The notes under the pieces were generated by a model that was given only the letters and a program-made list of their open reading frames with translations, did no database searches and was not told where the DNA came from. Positions 1 to 9,128 of a DNA stretch of 63,704 nt are shown here, piece by piece; the first letter of the stretch is position 1; the number at the start of each line of letters is the position of its first letter. The DNA lies in contig JABBAS010000034.1 in assembly GCA_018607835.1 (NCBI GenBank), forward strand, positions 43,381 to 107,084, read 5' to 3'. Source of the stretch: Methylobacillus sp. Its GTDB lineage: Bacteria > Pseudomonadota > Gammaproteobacteria > Burkholderiales > Burkholderiaceae_C. Both the position numbers and the translations under genes were made by a program.

Positions 1-329
1 GCATCGCCACCCGCAACCGGGGACTGCGGCAAGTCACGCATGAAGGTGTAGCTCACAAACTCAGTATGCATTTCCCAACGCAAGCGAAAGGCCCCGAAAT
101 CTGCACGCATATGCGTCGCCCCAGGCTGCGGGCTAGCAAGATGGTGGTCGGCCAACAAGGAGCATAAGTGCGCCAGACTGCGCGCACGGTCGTCAGGTGC
201 CAACCACATCACCACATGCGTGATCGCAGTCGGCAACTGCACGGACTCAGGCGGTCGCGCGTGAATTTCGTTGTGTAACGGCTGTCGCAGGGGATGCATT
301 TTCATAGGGGCGTACTCATCGATTTGCAT
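1..329 (-). CDS. DUF3422 family protein, partial (C-terminus outside window)
   Basis: About 109 N-terminal residues are visible; the rest lies beyond base 1. Residues 12-28 carry the run HPLRQPLHNEIHARPPE, followed later by RWEMHTEFVSYTF. Both are hallmark N-terminal blocks of the DUF3422 family, whose full-length members are around 400-450 residues with C-terminal membrane segments. The function of the family is unknown. An ATG at 329 is in frame and overlaps the end of the upstream spermidine-synthase-like gene by 14 bp; an alternative ATG is at 305. It is the last visible member of the minus-strand lolC-lolD-tatD run. Confidence 0.8.
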   Translation of the reverse strand, partial: MQIDEYAPMKMHPLRQPLHNEIHARPPESVQLPTAITHVVMWLAPDDRARSLAHLCSLLADHHLASPQPGATHMRADFGAFRLRWEMHTEFVSYTFMRDLPQSPVAGGD

Positions 330-1134
330 TCACATTAATTAAAGTCTCAGCATCGCGCCAAGGCTTCAGCATCTTCAACCACTTAACGCAAGGTAACTTA
401 AAGCGCGCTTCTACCGCTTGCGCGCGGGCAAGCAACGTCAGGCGGTCGGGTTGATCCGGGCGAGCCTGTGCCAGCACCACACAATTCCCCTCCCGTGTCG
501 GCGTGAAGGCCCAGAGTGCATCCTCGCCAAACACCTGCGCCATGTTTTGCATAGAGACATTAAAGCTGGCATGGCGGCCAAATAAGTTAACCGTCATGAT
601 GCCGTTGTCCGATAGCACGTCGCGGCAACTGGCATAAAAATCAGCGCTGTCTAATACGGGGCCTGCTGCCTCGTGGTCGTAAAGGTCTACCTGCAACGCA
701 TCGATCGCGTGTCGCCATTCTGGCGCCTTCAAAACGTCTTGCGCATCCCCCAGAACGACATTTAACCGTTCATCGTTTGGTGGCAACTTAAACCAGTGGC
801 GACACACAGCGAGCACCTCTGGGTTGATCTCCACCGCAGTGGTCAACATGCCTAACTTTTTATAGCAATATTTAGTCAGCGCAGCGGACCCCAGTCCCAG
901 TTGCATCGCATGCAAATCCCCGACCGTCGCCAGGTCCACGAACAACAGCCAAGCCATCATGCGGCGCACGTAATCCAGCTCAATCTCGTAAGGCTTATCC
1001 AGCCACATCGAGCCCTGAACCCACTCCGAGCCCAGATGCAGGTAGCGTACCTCGCCATCCTCAGAGAAATTAACCTGTGGGAGCGTGACGGCCTTGGCTT
1101 CGCGCGCAGTGGACTTAGACAATTTGATGCTCAT
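316..1134 (-). CDS. spermidine synthase-like SAM-binding protein
   Basis: This 272-residue protein has the Rossmann fold of the spermine/spermidine synthase superfamily. It shows a glycine-rich SAM loop QLGLGSAALTKYC (78-90), an acidic strand end VEINPEV (101-107), GDA (129-131) and DLYDHEA (150-156) where the family has its catalytic acidic motif. True SpeE enzymes transfer aminopropyl from decarboxylated SAM to putrescine. No speD is nearby and the N-terminal beta domain is short, so the substrate is uncertain. It starts 10 nt after tatD and is probably in the same transcript. Confidence 0.8.
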   Translation of the reverse strand: MSIKLSKSTAREAKAVTLPQVNFSEDGEVRYLHLGSEWVQGSMWLDKPYEIELDYVRRMMAWLLFVDLATVGDLHAMQLGLGSAALTKYCYKKLGMLTTAVEINPEVLAVCRHWFKLPPNDERLNVVLGDAQDVLKAPEWRHAIDALQVDLYDHEAAGPVLDSADFYASCRDVLSDNGIMTVNLFGRHASFNVSMQNMAQVFGEDALWAFTPTREGNCVVLAQARPDQPDRLTLLARAQAVEARFKLPCVKWLKMLKPWRDAETLINVNANR

Positions 1135-1144
1135 GCCCCAATTA

Positions 1145-1996
1145 TTACGGTTTTAAAACCAGTTTCGCTAGTCGTGGCAATACGCGACAGGCATTCAACT
1201 GGGTCTGGGCAGCGAGCGCCCCTAGCGAGACCCCTTTTAAACCAGCCATCACCTCCGCGATACGCGGCAGCTCACGCGATGAGTTGGGCGCCTGCCTCTG
1301 CCCTTGCGCGCGTGCATGTGCGGTCACGTAAAGCCAATGAGGGGGAATGTCGGGGCCATCCGTCTCCAGAACCACGTGTGTCAATGCGGTGTCTTGTGCC
1401 AAACGCCTAATTTGACGAGAGGCCTCAAACGTCAGCGTCCCACCGAAACCCAAGCAAAAGCCCGCCGAGGTAAACGCCGCCGCCTGCACAGCACTGCCGT
1501 TAAACGCGTGCGCAATGCCGCCGCAAACGGGTAATTGGCGCAAATGCTTCAACAAATCATCAGCGCTCTTACGCACGTGCAGTATCACGGGCAACTGGTG
1601 CTTGCGCGCTAGTTTTAGTTGCGACCGGTAAATGTGTGCACAGTGGGCTTTTGCCTCCGGTGTTTGCAAAGCAGGTACGAACCCATCTAAACCAATTTCA
1701 CCCACAGCAACTAGACGCGGATCATCGCGGCATGCCGCCAACTGCGCGTCCAACGCGGCCACATCATCGTCGCCGGCGTCTAATGCGTGTAGCGGGTGAA
1801 TCCCAAGCGCATAGGCGTCGTTATGGGTGTGTGCCCAATCTCTCACGGCGACAAAATTTTGCCGATGCACGGCAGGCACAATACAAAGCGACACGCCCGC
1901 TTGCTTGGCTGCACCACGCAGACTGGCAGCCTGCGTCGGCGAACCAAACTCAGCCGCATCCCAATGGCAATGTGTGTCTATCCACTCGACCGCCAT
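1145..1996 (-). CDS. TatD family metal-dependent hydrolase (DNase-like)
   Basis: This is a 283-residue TIM-barrel amidohydrolase. The metal ligands expected for TatD are visible: DTHCH (7-11, first HxH), GEIGLD with Glu100, His140 in LHVRK, His163 in AHAFN and Asp213 in ETDGPD. Family members are Mg-dependent 3'-5' exonucleases linked to DNA repair and DNA fragmentation. The ATG at 1996 is chosen because homology begins with MAVEWIDTHCHWD; an in-frame extension to 2059 would run back into lolD. It starts 5 nt after the lolD stop, so the two are likely co-transcribed. Confidence 0.93.
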   Translation of the reverse strand: MAVEWIDTHCHWDAAEFGSPTQAASLRGAAKQAGVSLCIVPAVHRQNFVAVRDWAHTHNDAYALGIHPLHALDAGDDDVAALDAQLAACRDDPRLVAVGEIGLDGFVPALQTPEAKAHCAHIYRSQLKLARKHQLPVILHVRKSADDLLKHLRQLPVCGGIAHAFNGSAVQAAAFTSAGFCLGFGGTLTFEASRQIRRLAQDTALTHVVLETDGPDIPPHWLYVTAHARAQGQRQAPNSSRELPRIAEVMAGLKGVSLGALAAQTQLNACRVLPRLAKLVLKP

Positions 1997-2001
1997 CGTA
2001 C

Positions 2002-2688
2002 TCAAGCCGTTAGCGCACCCAAGACCCCGTTGTCTAAACGGTGTTGTCGTTGACACCAAGTCGCCAATTCCACGTCGTGCGTCACCACGATTAATGCCGA
2101 CCGTTGCGCCTCGGCCAGCGACAACATCAGCGAAAACACGCCCTTGGCAGCCGTTCTATCCAAGTTACCCGTGGGCTCATCCGCCAAAATACAAGCGGGC
2201 TCGGTGACCAAGGCCCGCGCCACCGCAACACGCTGTCGTTCACCACCAGATAGCTCGGCGGGACGGTGGAGCAACCTATCCCCCAGCCCCACTTTCTCTA
2301 GCACTGCGCGCGCTTTTTCGTGCGCAAGCGCCACGGGCATGCGACGCACCCACAAAGGCATGGCGACGTTATCCACGGCGGTGAATTCAGGTAGCAAGTG
2401 GTGAAACTGATACACAAACCCCAGATGCTGGTTGCGCCAGCGGCTCTGTTGGGCCGCAGCCATCTCAGACCAAACGCCGCCGCACAATGCCGCCGTGCCC
2501 GTGGTGGGCGCATCCAGACCACCCAGAATATGCAACAGCGTGCTTTTACCCGACCCAGAGGCTCCCACGATCGCAACCGTCTCACCCGCCTCCACGCGTA
2601 AATCGACGTCCTTCAAGACCGTGACATCTAGCCGCCCTTCCGAGAAACGCTTGCCCAGGTGCTGCGCCGTGATGACTGGATTACTCAT
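2002..2688 (-). CDS. lolD: lipoprotein-releasing ABC transporter ATP-binding protein LolD
   Basis: This 228-residue ABC ATPase powers release of lipoproteins from the inner membrane by the LolCDE complex. Walker A GASGSGKS is at 42-49, the Q-loop [10 protein letters not shown] at 93-102, signature LSGGERQR at 146-153, Walker B ILADEP at 167-172 and the switch His in VVTHD near 204. The ATG at 2688 overlaps the end of lolC by 8 bp, which favours translational coupling and fixes the start; upstream in-frame residues lie inside lolC. The pair matches the LolD-LolC arrangement of betaproteobacteria. Confidence 0.95.
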   Translation of the reverse strand: MSNPVITAQHLGKRFSEGRLDVTVLKDVDLRVEAGETVAIVGASGSGKSTLLHILGGLDAPTTGTAALCGGVWSEMAAAQQSRWRNQHLGFVYQFHHLLPEFTAVDNVAMPLWVRRMPVALAHEKARAVLEKVGLGDRLLHRPAELSGGERQRVAVARALVTEPACILADEPTGNLDRTAAKGVFSLMLSLAEAQRSALIVVTHDVELATWCQRQHRLDNGVLGALTA

Positions 2689-3937
2689 AGCGCAAGGCCT
2701 CCGCGGGGTTGATACGGCTGGCACGCCAACTGGGGTAAATCGTTGCCAATAACGACAAAATCAGCGCACTCACCGTGATGGGAAAAATATCACCCCACTG
2801 CGGATCGCTAGGCATCTGGCTAATGAGGTAGATATCTTGCGGCAAAAACTGGGTGCCCAACAGGTGTTCGATGAAGGGGACGATGACATCGATATTGAAT
2901 GCCACGAGCATCCCCAAACCCAAGCCGGCCACAGTGCCCAAAAAGCCAGACGTAGCGCCTTGCACCACAAAAATGCCCATGATGCTCAGCGGCGAAGCCC
3001 CCAAGGTTCTCAAAATAGCAATATCGGCGCGCTTGTCGGTCACCGTCATCACCAAGGTGCTGACCAAATTAAACGCGGCGACCGCCACGATCAAGGTGAG
3101 GATGATGGCCATCAGCCGTTTTTCGACCTGCACCGCCGCAAACCAGTTTCGATTTTGACGCGTCCAGTCGCTCACCCAATAATCAGTGCCGAGGTCGGCA
3201 GATACCGCCGCCGCAACGCCGCGTGAGCGGTTGAAGTCATCCAAGCGCAAACGAACGCCCGTCGGCCCCGTTAGTCGAAACAGGCGTTGGGCATCGCTGA
3301 TGTTGAGATAAGCGTAACCCGCATCAAACTCGTAATGCCCTGAGTCAAACAGGCCAACGACGGTCATTTGTTTTACCCGGGGCACCACGCCAGCCGGTGT
3401 CATTTGTCCGCTAGGCACCATCAGGGTAACGCGGTCGCCCGTGGTCACGCCCAAGCCTCTGGCCAAGCTCCCACCCAAAATCACCCCGAAGTCACCCGGA
3501 GCCAAACGCGCTCGAAGCACCTCGGGCATGTCCTTGACCAACGGGGTCACCAACGGCTCCAAAACAGGATCAATACCCCGCAACATGACGCCGCGCATGG
3601 TGTCCCCACGCGCGATCAGCCCCTGTGCAGCGACAAACGGTGCCGCCGCCTCAACATGCTCTTGTGCCTTCAGACGCGCCATCAGGGTGGCCAGATCGGC
3701 CACACTTTGATCGGCGCCATCAAACACCTCCACATGCGCCAAAACGCTCAGCATGCGGTCGCGCACCTCCTTTTGGAAGCCATTCATAACAGACAGCACA
3801 ATAATCAAGGCCGCCACCCCCAACGCAATGCCCAACATGGACACGCCAGAGATGAAGGATATGAATCCATTGCGGGCTGTTGTTTTAGCCGCTCGGGTGT
3901 AACGCCAACCGATGCGAAGTTCGTAAGGAAGATTCAT
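2681..3937 (-). CDS. lolC: lipoprotein-releasing ABC transporter permease LolC/LolE
   Basis: The protein has about 418 residues and the LolC/E architecture: a first membrane helix near residues 25-50, a large periplasmic MacB-type core, then three C-terminal helices (about 275-305, 320-350, 375-405) forming the FtsX-like permease domain. The N-terminus [15 protein letters not shown] aligns with the family start, so ATG 3937 is preferred over ATG 3946. Only one permease gene is present, so the complex probably uses a homodimer of this protein with LolD, as in bacteria with a single LolF-type gene. That last point is inference. Confidence 0.93.
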   Translation of the reverse strand: MNLPYELRIGWRYTRAAKTTARNGFISFISGVSMLGIALGVAALIIVLSVMNGFQKEVRDRMLSVLAHVEVFDGADQSVADLATLMARLKAQEHVEAAAPFVAAQGLIARGDTMRGVMLRGIDPVLEPLVTPLVKDMPEVLRARLAPGDFGVILGGSLARGLGVTTGDRVTLMVPSGQMTPAGVVPRVKQMTVVGLFDSGHYEFDAGYAYLNISDAQRLFRLTGPTGVRLRLDDFNRSRGVAAAVSADLGTDYWVSDWTRQNRNWFAAVQVEKRLMAIILTLIVAVAAFNLVSTLVMTVTDKRADIAILRTLGASPLSIMGIFVVQGATSGFLGTVAGLGLGMLVAFNIDVIVPFIEHLLGTQFLPQDIYLISQMPSDPQWGDIFPITVSALILSLLATIYPSWRASRINPAEALRYE

Positions 3938-4027
3938 GAGCGCCATAATGTGAAGTTGTCATTGTGGCAGGCTTAGCGACCGTCACCACACGAGCGAGGC
4001 TAGGCGCGCCCAGACCACCCCAAAATC

Positions 4028-5029
4028 ATGCCACAACATCTTTTTATCCCCCTCGCCACTTGGCCAAGTCACGCAGGGCAAGCCGCCACGCCGCTAGACC
4101 AAGCACTGCCTCATCTCGCACAACTGTTAGGAACCTGGTTTGCCGACACCCCCCTAGCCGTCGCTGCAGACTGGGTAACCCCCATAGAGCGCTGCTATGC
4201 GGGCGCGTTGGGCTGGCACGCCAGCCGCGCCACGACCAGCGACCCCTTACCCCTCGCCGCACTACAAGACCAGGCAACTGACGCCGTACCCTGCGCTTGG
4301 GTGCGCCCGGTGCATCTCATCAGCAGCATGAATGACGTGCGGGTCTGTGACCCCAGTGTGCTGCGCCTTAGCGCGGCTGAGGCCCAGCCCCTGTTTCAGG
4401 CTTTGGCCGAATTATGCAAAGAAGATGGTTTGCAACTGGACATGCGCACGCCCACCCGTTGGTTGCTACGCGGGGAGGCCTTGCGGCACATCAGAACGCC
4501 CAGCCTCGCGCTGGCAGCCAACCAACACATTGCTGACTACCAACCTTTTTTGCCCGATTCAGTACACACAAGCACCCCGACACCCGAGAGCGGCGAAGCC
4601 AAAGGCAATCTGCAATGGCTGCTGCGTTTGCAAAATGAAGCCCAAATGCTGTTCTATACCCACCCTGTCAACGATGCCCGTCACGCCCAGCGGCGCCCAG
4701 AGGTCAGTGGTATCTGGGTAGAGGGTGCCGGCGCCGTAGCGACGCCCGCAGCGACTCCCCCCACAAAACAAGTCATCTGGTGCGACGCGCTGAGCGCACA
4801 CGCCGATGATGCCCACGCATGGCAAGCCGCCTGGCGCGCGCTAGACAGCGACAGCCTCGCCCCCTTGCTCGCGGATCCAGCGGGCACAGCCGATACCGTC
4901 ACGTTTGGCAACGCCACCCATGCCATCACTTGGCGCCGACGTGCACCCACGTGGTGGCGTCGTGCCAAGCAACCGTGGCAACGCCTTAAGCTGGGACGTC
5001 ACCCCGCACTTCCGAGTAGTCTGTTGTAG
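4028..5029 (+). CDS. RpfE-like conserved protein (often labelled phosphoglycerate mutase)
   Basis: This 333-residue protein belongs to the conserved proteobacterial family that includes Xanthomonas RpfE and sits upstream of recJ. The family signature is seen at VRPVHL (93-98), CDPSVLRLSAAEA (107-119), the TRWLL box (143-147) and LLRLQNEAQMLFYTHPVN (198-215). Databases sometimes call it a cofactor-independent phosphoglycerate mutase, but no phosphoglycerate mutase metal-binding motif is visible, so that name should not be trusted. The C-terminus is rich in Trp and Arg. No signal peptide or membrane segment is apparent. Cellular role is unknown. Confidence 0.8.
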   Translation: MPQHLFIPLATWPSHAGQAATPLDQALPHLAQLLGTWFADTPLAVAADWVTPIERCYAGALGWHASRATTSDPLPLAALQDQATDAVPCAWVRPVHLISSMNDVRVCDPSVLRLSAAEAQPLFQALAELCKEDGLQLDMRTPTRWLLRGEALRHIRTPSLALAANQHIADYQPFLPDSVHTSTPTPESGEAKGNLQWLLRLQNEAQMLFYTHPVNDARHAQRRPEVSGIWVEGAGAVATPAATPPTKQVIWCDALSAHADDAHAWQAAWRALDSDSLAPLLADPAGTADTVTFGNATHAITWRRRAPTWWRRAKQPWQRLKLGRHPALPSSLL

Positions 5030-5124
5030 CGCGACAATAGGGAACCTCATTGCATCCGTACACAGCCCGTTCACCCACTCACCCCGTTGCCTCATTAGCC
5101 CCGCACCTTGTACCCCGGTAAGCC

Positions 5125-6849
5125 ATGCAAATCATCACCCGAGACGTTCCACCGCGCGCCACCTGGACCTTAGAACAGGCAGGGGTGCACCCCTTGTTGG
5201 CGCGCCTCTTTGCCGCACGCGGTGTGCACTCGTCAGAAGATTTGGATGACGGACTGGCCAAATTACTCCCTCCCGACCAACTGCTGGGCATCACTGAGGC
5301 CGCGCAGATGTTGGTGACCGCCATTCAGGCACAAGCGCCGATTTGCATCGTGGCCGACTATGACTGCGATGGTGCAACGGCCTGCGCCGTCGCCGTCCGT
5401 GGTCTGCGCCTGCTGGGCTCAAACCATGCGCATTACTTGGTCCCTGACCGCGTCACAGACGGCTATGGCCTGACACCGGGCATCGCCAAGCGCGTTGCCG
5501 CGACTGGCGCGCGCTTGTTGGTCACCGTCGACAACGGCATCGCGAGCTTTGACGGTGTGCAGACGGCAAAAGAATTGGGGATGCAGGTACTCATCACCGA
5601 CCACCACCTCCCTGCGTTACTGGACGGTCGTGTGCAGGTGCCACAGGCCGATGCCGTCGTGAACCCCAACCAGCCGGGTTGCCCATTTGAGAGCAAGTCC
5701 ATCGCCGGCGTTGGCGTGATGTTTTATGTCTTGCTTAAGACACGCGCACTGATGCGCAGCGCGGGGATTTTTGACGCCGCCACACAACCCAAACTCGACA
5801 CCTTGTTGCCCTTGGTCGCGTTAGGCACCGTGGCGGATGTGGTCAAACTAGACGCCAATAACCGGCGCTTGGTCGCTCAGGGCTTGAAACGTATCCGTGC
5901 AGGCCACCTGCCCGCCGGCATGGCCGCACTGTTTCAAATTGCCGGGCGACAGACCGCCACCGCCAGTACGGGTGACTTTGGTTTTGCGGTGGGACCACGC
6001 TTGAACGCAGCGGGTCGCTTGGCTGATATGACCTTGGGCATTGCCTGCCTCATTACCGACGATGCCGCACACGCCACCACGCTGGCACAGTCGCTAGACC
6101 AAATTAACCGAGACCGCAAAAGCATAGAAGGCGACATGCGAGAGCAGGCGCTGGCGATGGCAGAAGACATGCTGGACGCAGCCGATGAAGCACCGCCCGC
6201 CATTTGCATCTTTGACCCCGACTTTCATGAGGGGGTAGTGGGCATCGTGGCGTCACGACTCAAAGACAAGATGCACCGCCCCACTTTCGTCTTCGCTATG
6301 AGCCAAGCAGCTGGCGCTGAAGATGAACTAAAAGGATCAGGGCGCTCCATTGCGGGCTTCCACCTGCGCGATGCGTTGGACTTGATCGCCAAACGTCACC
6401 CCGGCGTTTTACTGCGATTTGGTGGCCACGCAATGGCGGCGGGTTGCACCATTGATGCCGACCAATTAGACACCTTTGAGACCGCCTTCCAGCAAGTCGC
6501 CAGTGAGTGGCTAGACGAGAAAACGCTCACCCGACAGCTGGAGACCGATGGCGCGTTGGCTCCCGCTTACCGCCATCCAGATATCGTCGACCACTTGCAG
6601 CAAGCCGTCTGGGGGCAAGGATTTGCGCCCCCCGTATTTAGCGAGTGGCTGGACGTGGTCTCCCAGCGCATCGTCGGGGAAAAACACCTGGCACTGAAAC
6701 TGAAGCACCAAGGTCAAGCCGTGGATGGCATCTGGTTTGGCCACACCGAGCCGCTACCCGCCAAGGCCTTGCTCGCTTTTCGTGTGGACGCCGATAGTTG
6801 GCAAGGACAGCGTCGCGTGCGCTTTCTGATTGAAGGACAACAAGCATGA
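5125..6849 (+). CDS. recJ: single-stranded-DNA-specific exonuclease RecJ
   Basis: RecJ degrades single-stranded DNA 5' to 3' in recombination and mismatch repair. The 574-residue protein has the DHH phosphoesterase motifs in order: ADYDCDG (77-83), VDNG (135-138), DHH (159-161), a later GTVADVV block, then the DHHA1 domain with GSGRSIAGFHLRDAL and GGHAMAAG, and the C-terminal OB-fold. Length is normal. The start ATG is preceded by GGTAAG. The stop overlaps the next ATG by 4 nt, so it is coupled to the PHP gene. Confidence 0.96.
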   Translation: MQIITRDVPPRATWTLEQAGVHPLLARLFAARGVHSSEDLDDGLAKLLPPDQLLGITEAAQMLVTAIQAQAPICIVADYDCDGATACAVAVRGLRLLGSNHAHYLVPDRVTDGYGLTPGIAKRVAATGARLLVTVDNGIASFDGVQTAKELGMQVLITDHHLPALLDGRVQVPQADAVVNPNQPGCPFESKSIAGVGVMFYVLLKTRALMRSAGIFDAATQPKLDTLLPLVALGTVADVVKLDANNRRLVAQGLKRIRAGHLPAGMAALFQIAGRQTATASTGDFGFAVGPRLNAAGRLADMTLGIACLITDDAAHATTLAQSLDQINRDRKSIEGDMREQALAMAEDMLDAADEAPPAICIFDPDFHEGVVGIVASRLKDKMHRPTFVFAMSQAAGAEDELKGSGRSIAGFHLRDALDLIAKRHPGVLLRFGGHAMAAGCTIDADQLDTFETAFQQVASEWLDEKTLTRQLETDGALAPAYRHPDIVDHLQQAVWGQGFAPPVFSEWLDVVSQRIVGEKHLALKLKHQGQAVDGIWFGHTEPLPAKALLAFRVDADSWQGQRRVRFLIEGQQA

Positions 6850-7709
6850 CATTCGCCGCACCGCGCGCCGACCTAGGCACACTCAACGCAGACCTGCATT
6901 GCCACTCTACCGCGTCGGACGGTACCTTGGCACCCGAGCGCGTCGCCCAACGCGCCGCTGACAACGGCGTCGCGATCTGGGCGCTGACCGACCACGATGA
7001 GTTAGCGGGCCAAGCGCGGGCGCGTGAGGCCGCTGGCGACTTGGGTATGACTTACGTCACGGGCACAGAGGTCTCCGTGAGCTTCGCCGGTTGCACCGTG
7101 CATATCGTGGGCTTGGGGTTTGATCCCGACAACCCAGACTTGATAGCGGGGTTGCACAAGACGCGCAGTGGCCGTGACCTGCGTGCGCGGGAAATGGCTG
7201 CGGAGTTGGCCAAGGTGGGAATCAAAGGGGCTTATGAGGGTGCGTTGACCTATGTGGACAACCCCGAACTGATCTCGCGCACCCACTTTGCACGCTATAT
7301 CGTGGACATCGGCATGGCCAAGGACACCCATGACGTTTTTAAAAAATACCTCGCCGACAACAAGCCCGGCTTCGTCCCCCATCGTTGGGCAGGACTCGGG
7401 GAGGCCGTAAAGTGGATCACGCAGGCCGGTGGCATCGCGGTGGTCGCACATCCCGCCCGTTACCCCCTGAGTCCCACCGCTGAATACGCACTCTTAAGTG
7501 AATTTAAAGCCCACGGCGGTCAGGGCATTGAGGTGGTCACCGGCAGCCACAGCCCGGCTGAGTTCACGCAGTACGCGGACATTGCGCGAGAGTTTGGCTT
7601 TTATGCGTCGCGCGGTAGTGACTTCCACAGCCCCGAGGAAAGCCGTATGGACTTGGGTGCGCTGCCGCCCTTGCCCGCCGGTTTAGCACCGGTGTGGCAG
7701 GCGTTTTAG
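6846..7709 (+). CDS. PHP domain phosphoesterase, RNase AM/YciV-like
   Basis: This 287-residue PHP-fold protein has the four metal-binding motifs: DLHCHS (16-21), TDHDE (48-52), GTEVS (73-77), HPARYP near 203 and GSDFH near 258. In Escherichia coli the YciV/TrpH member is RNase AM, a 5'-3' exonuclease acting on short RNA and on 5' ends of rRNA; it also cleaves 3',5'-bisphosphonucleotides. The ATG overlaps the recJ stop (ATGA). Being linked to RecJ and YciO is typical of betaproteobacteria, but the exact substrate here is inferred from family membership. Confidence 0.9.
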   Translation: MTFAAPRADLGTLNADLHCHSTASDGTLAPERVAQRAADNGVAIWALTDHDELAGQARAREAAGDLGMTYVTGTEVSVSFAGCTVHIVGLGFDPDNPDLIAGLHKTRSGRDLRAREMAAELAKVGIKGAYEGALTYVDNPELISRTHFARYIVDIGMAKDTHDVFKKYLADNKPGFVPHRWAGLGEAVKWITQAGGIAVVAHPARYPLSPTAEYALLSEFKAHGGQGIEVVTGSHSPAEFTQYADIAREFGFYASRGSDFHSPEESRMDLGALPPLPAGLAPVWQAF

Positions 7710-7718
7710 GTTCCCCTC

Positions 7719-8354
7719 ATGGCACAAAACTTTGAGATTCACCCCGACAACCCGCAGCCGCGCCTGATCAAGCAAGCCGCCGCGCTGTTGCGTGCAGGCG
7801 GCGTGCTCGCCACCCCCACGGACTCCAGCTACGCCTTGGTTTGCCACTTGGACGACAAGGCGGCCGTTGACCGGATGCGCAGAATACGCCAAGTCGATGA
7901 CCGCCACCACCTCACCTTGCTTTGCGCAGACCTCAGCGCAGTCGCTAGCTACGCCAAAGTTGACAACCAGCAATACCGCTTGTTAAAGCTCGCAACGCCC
8001 GGCGCCTTCACGTTTATTTTGGATGCCAGCAAGGAAGTCCCCAGGCGGGTCAGCCACCCATCGCGCAAGAGCATTGGTTTGCGGGTCCCTGATCACCGGG
8101 TCATACACGCCCTGCTCGCAGAGCACGGCCAACCCTTGCTTGCGACCACGCTCATACTGCCCAACGCGGAAGCGCCTCTTAACGATGCCGAGGAGATTCA
8201 CGCACACCTTGCCTCAGAGCTGGCGGGCGTCATCGACGCAGGAGCCTGCGCAGGCACGCCCACCACCGTCATCGACCTAACGCCCATGCGCACGGGTGAG
8301 GCGCCAGACATCATTCGCAAGGGCGCAGGCGACTGGACGTCGTTGGGTCTCTAA
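7719..8354 (+). CDS. Sua5/YciO/YrdC family protein, YciO type
   Basis: This 211-residue single-domain member of the YrdC/Sua5 fold begins with the phosphate-binding region TPTDSSYALVCHLDD, followed by the basic segment RMRRIRQVDDRHHLTLL and a VGLRVPDH-like block. YrdC/TsaC proteins make threonylcarbamoyl-AMP for tRNA t6A37. YciO paralogues have the fold but weak or unproven activity, and a separate tsaC gene would be expected elsewhere. It follows the PHP gene by 9 nt, the usual betaproteobacterial order. Confidence 0.88.
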   Translation: MAQNFEIHPDNPQPRLIKQAAALLRAGGVLATPTDSSYALVCHLDDKAAVDRMRRIRQVDDRHHLTLLCADLSAVASYAKVDNQQYRLLKLATPGAFTFILDASKEVPRRVSHPSRKSIGLRVPDHRVIHALLAEHGQPLLATTLILPNAEAPLNDAEEIHAHLASELAGVIDAGACAGTPTTVIDLTPMRTGEAPDIIRKGAGDWTSLGL

Positions 8355-8391
8355 AACCAGGGCAAGACCAAAACAGGGCCACAATACACGC

Positions 8392-9060
8392 ATGGACTTC
8401 GCATCAATCATACAAACCGTGGCGATCTACGCGCTACCGGTTTTATTTGCCATCACGCTACATGAGGCGGCCCACGGGTACGCCGCACTGAGGTTTGGCG
8501 ACAACACAGCCGCCATGCTCGGGCGCATCACACTGAACCCGCTGAAGCACATCGACCCCGTCGGGACCATCGCGATGCCGCTGATGCTTTACTTCGCAAC
8601 GGGCGGTGCTTTCTTATTTGGCTATGCCAAGCCGGTGCCCGTGCGTTTTGGCAACCTGAACAACCCCAAACGCGACATGATCTGGGTGGCTTTAGCCGGT
8701 CCCATGGCCAATTTTGTACAGGCCTTTTTGTGGGTCATTGGCATCTACCTGCTCTACGCCTTGGGTATTCAAGAGCGGTTTTTTATCGAGATGTGCCGCG
8801 CGGGCATTTTGGTTAACCTAGTGATGTTCGCATTTAACCTCTTTCCCATGCCCCCCTTGGACGGTGGACGCATACTCGTCGGCCTACTGCCCATGCGCGC
8901 CGCGGTGGCGGTGTCCAAGGTCGAGCCTTGGGGCTTCTTCATTGTGATGGGGTTGGTCTTGGCAGGTATCGTTAGCAACCTGTGGTTGCGCCCGCTCATG
9001 CAAGTGACGGGTGGGCTGATCGAGGTGCTTGCCACTCCGTTCCGTTTGCTACTGACCTAG
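8392..9060 (+). CDS. site-2 protease family (M50) membrane metalloprotease
   Basis: This is a 222-residue polytopic membrane protein. HEAAH (24-28) is the HExxH zinc site in the first helix and FNLFPMPPLDGG, near residue 150, supplies the third ligand Asp, both typical of peptidase M50B. Members cleave transmembrane substrates, but the substrate here is unknown. ATG 8392 is the homology-supported start. No Shine-Dalgarno sequence precedes it; instead CACAAT lies exactly 6 nt upstream, suggesting a possible leaderless mRNA. It lies between yciO and trpS. Confidence 0.92.
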   Translation: MDFASIIQTVAIYALPVLFAITLHEAAHGYAALRFGDNTAAMLGRITLNPLKHIDPVGTIAMPLMLYFATGGAFLFGYAKPVPVRFGNLNNPKRDMIWVALAGPMANFVQAFLWVIGIYLLYALGIQERFFIEMCRAGILVNLVMFAFNLFPMPPLDGGRILVGLLPMRAAVAVSKVEPWGFFIVMGLVLAGIVSNLWLRPLMQVTGGLIEVLATPFRLLLT

Positions 9061-9128
9061 GTCAAACTCACCCCGCGCGCCCTACTTTCGCCTTTCGCGT
9101 TTCGTTTCACCTTTTCGTTTTTTAAGCC

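Noticed and set aside
3368-3976. A 202-codon open frame opposite lolC, and many similar long frames opposite other genes
   Set aside because: Composition is rich in His, Arg, Pro and Gln and mirrors codon bias of the real gene on the other strand; no family motif or ribosome site.
4028-5029. Phosphoglycerate mutase as function of the gene before recJ
   Set aside because: No phosphoglycerate mutase metal or histidine motif is visible; gpmA at 31030 already supplies that activity.
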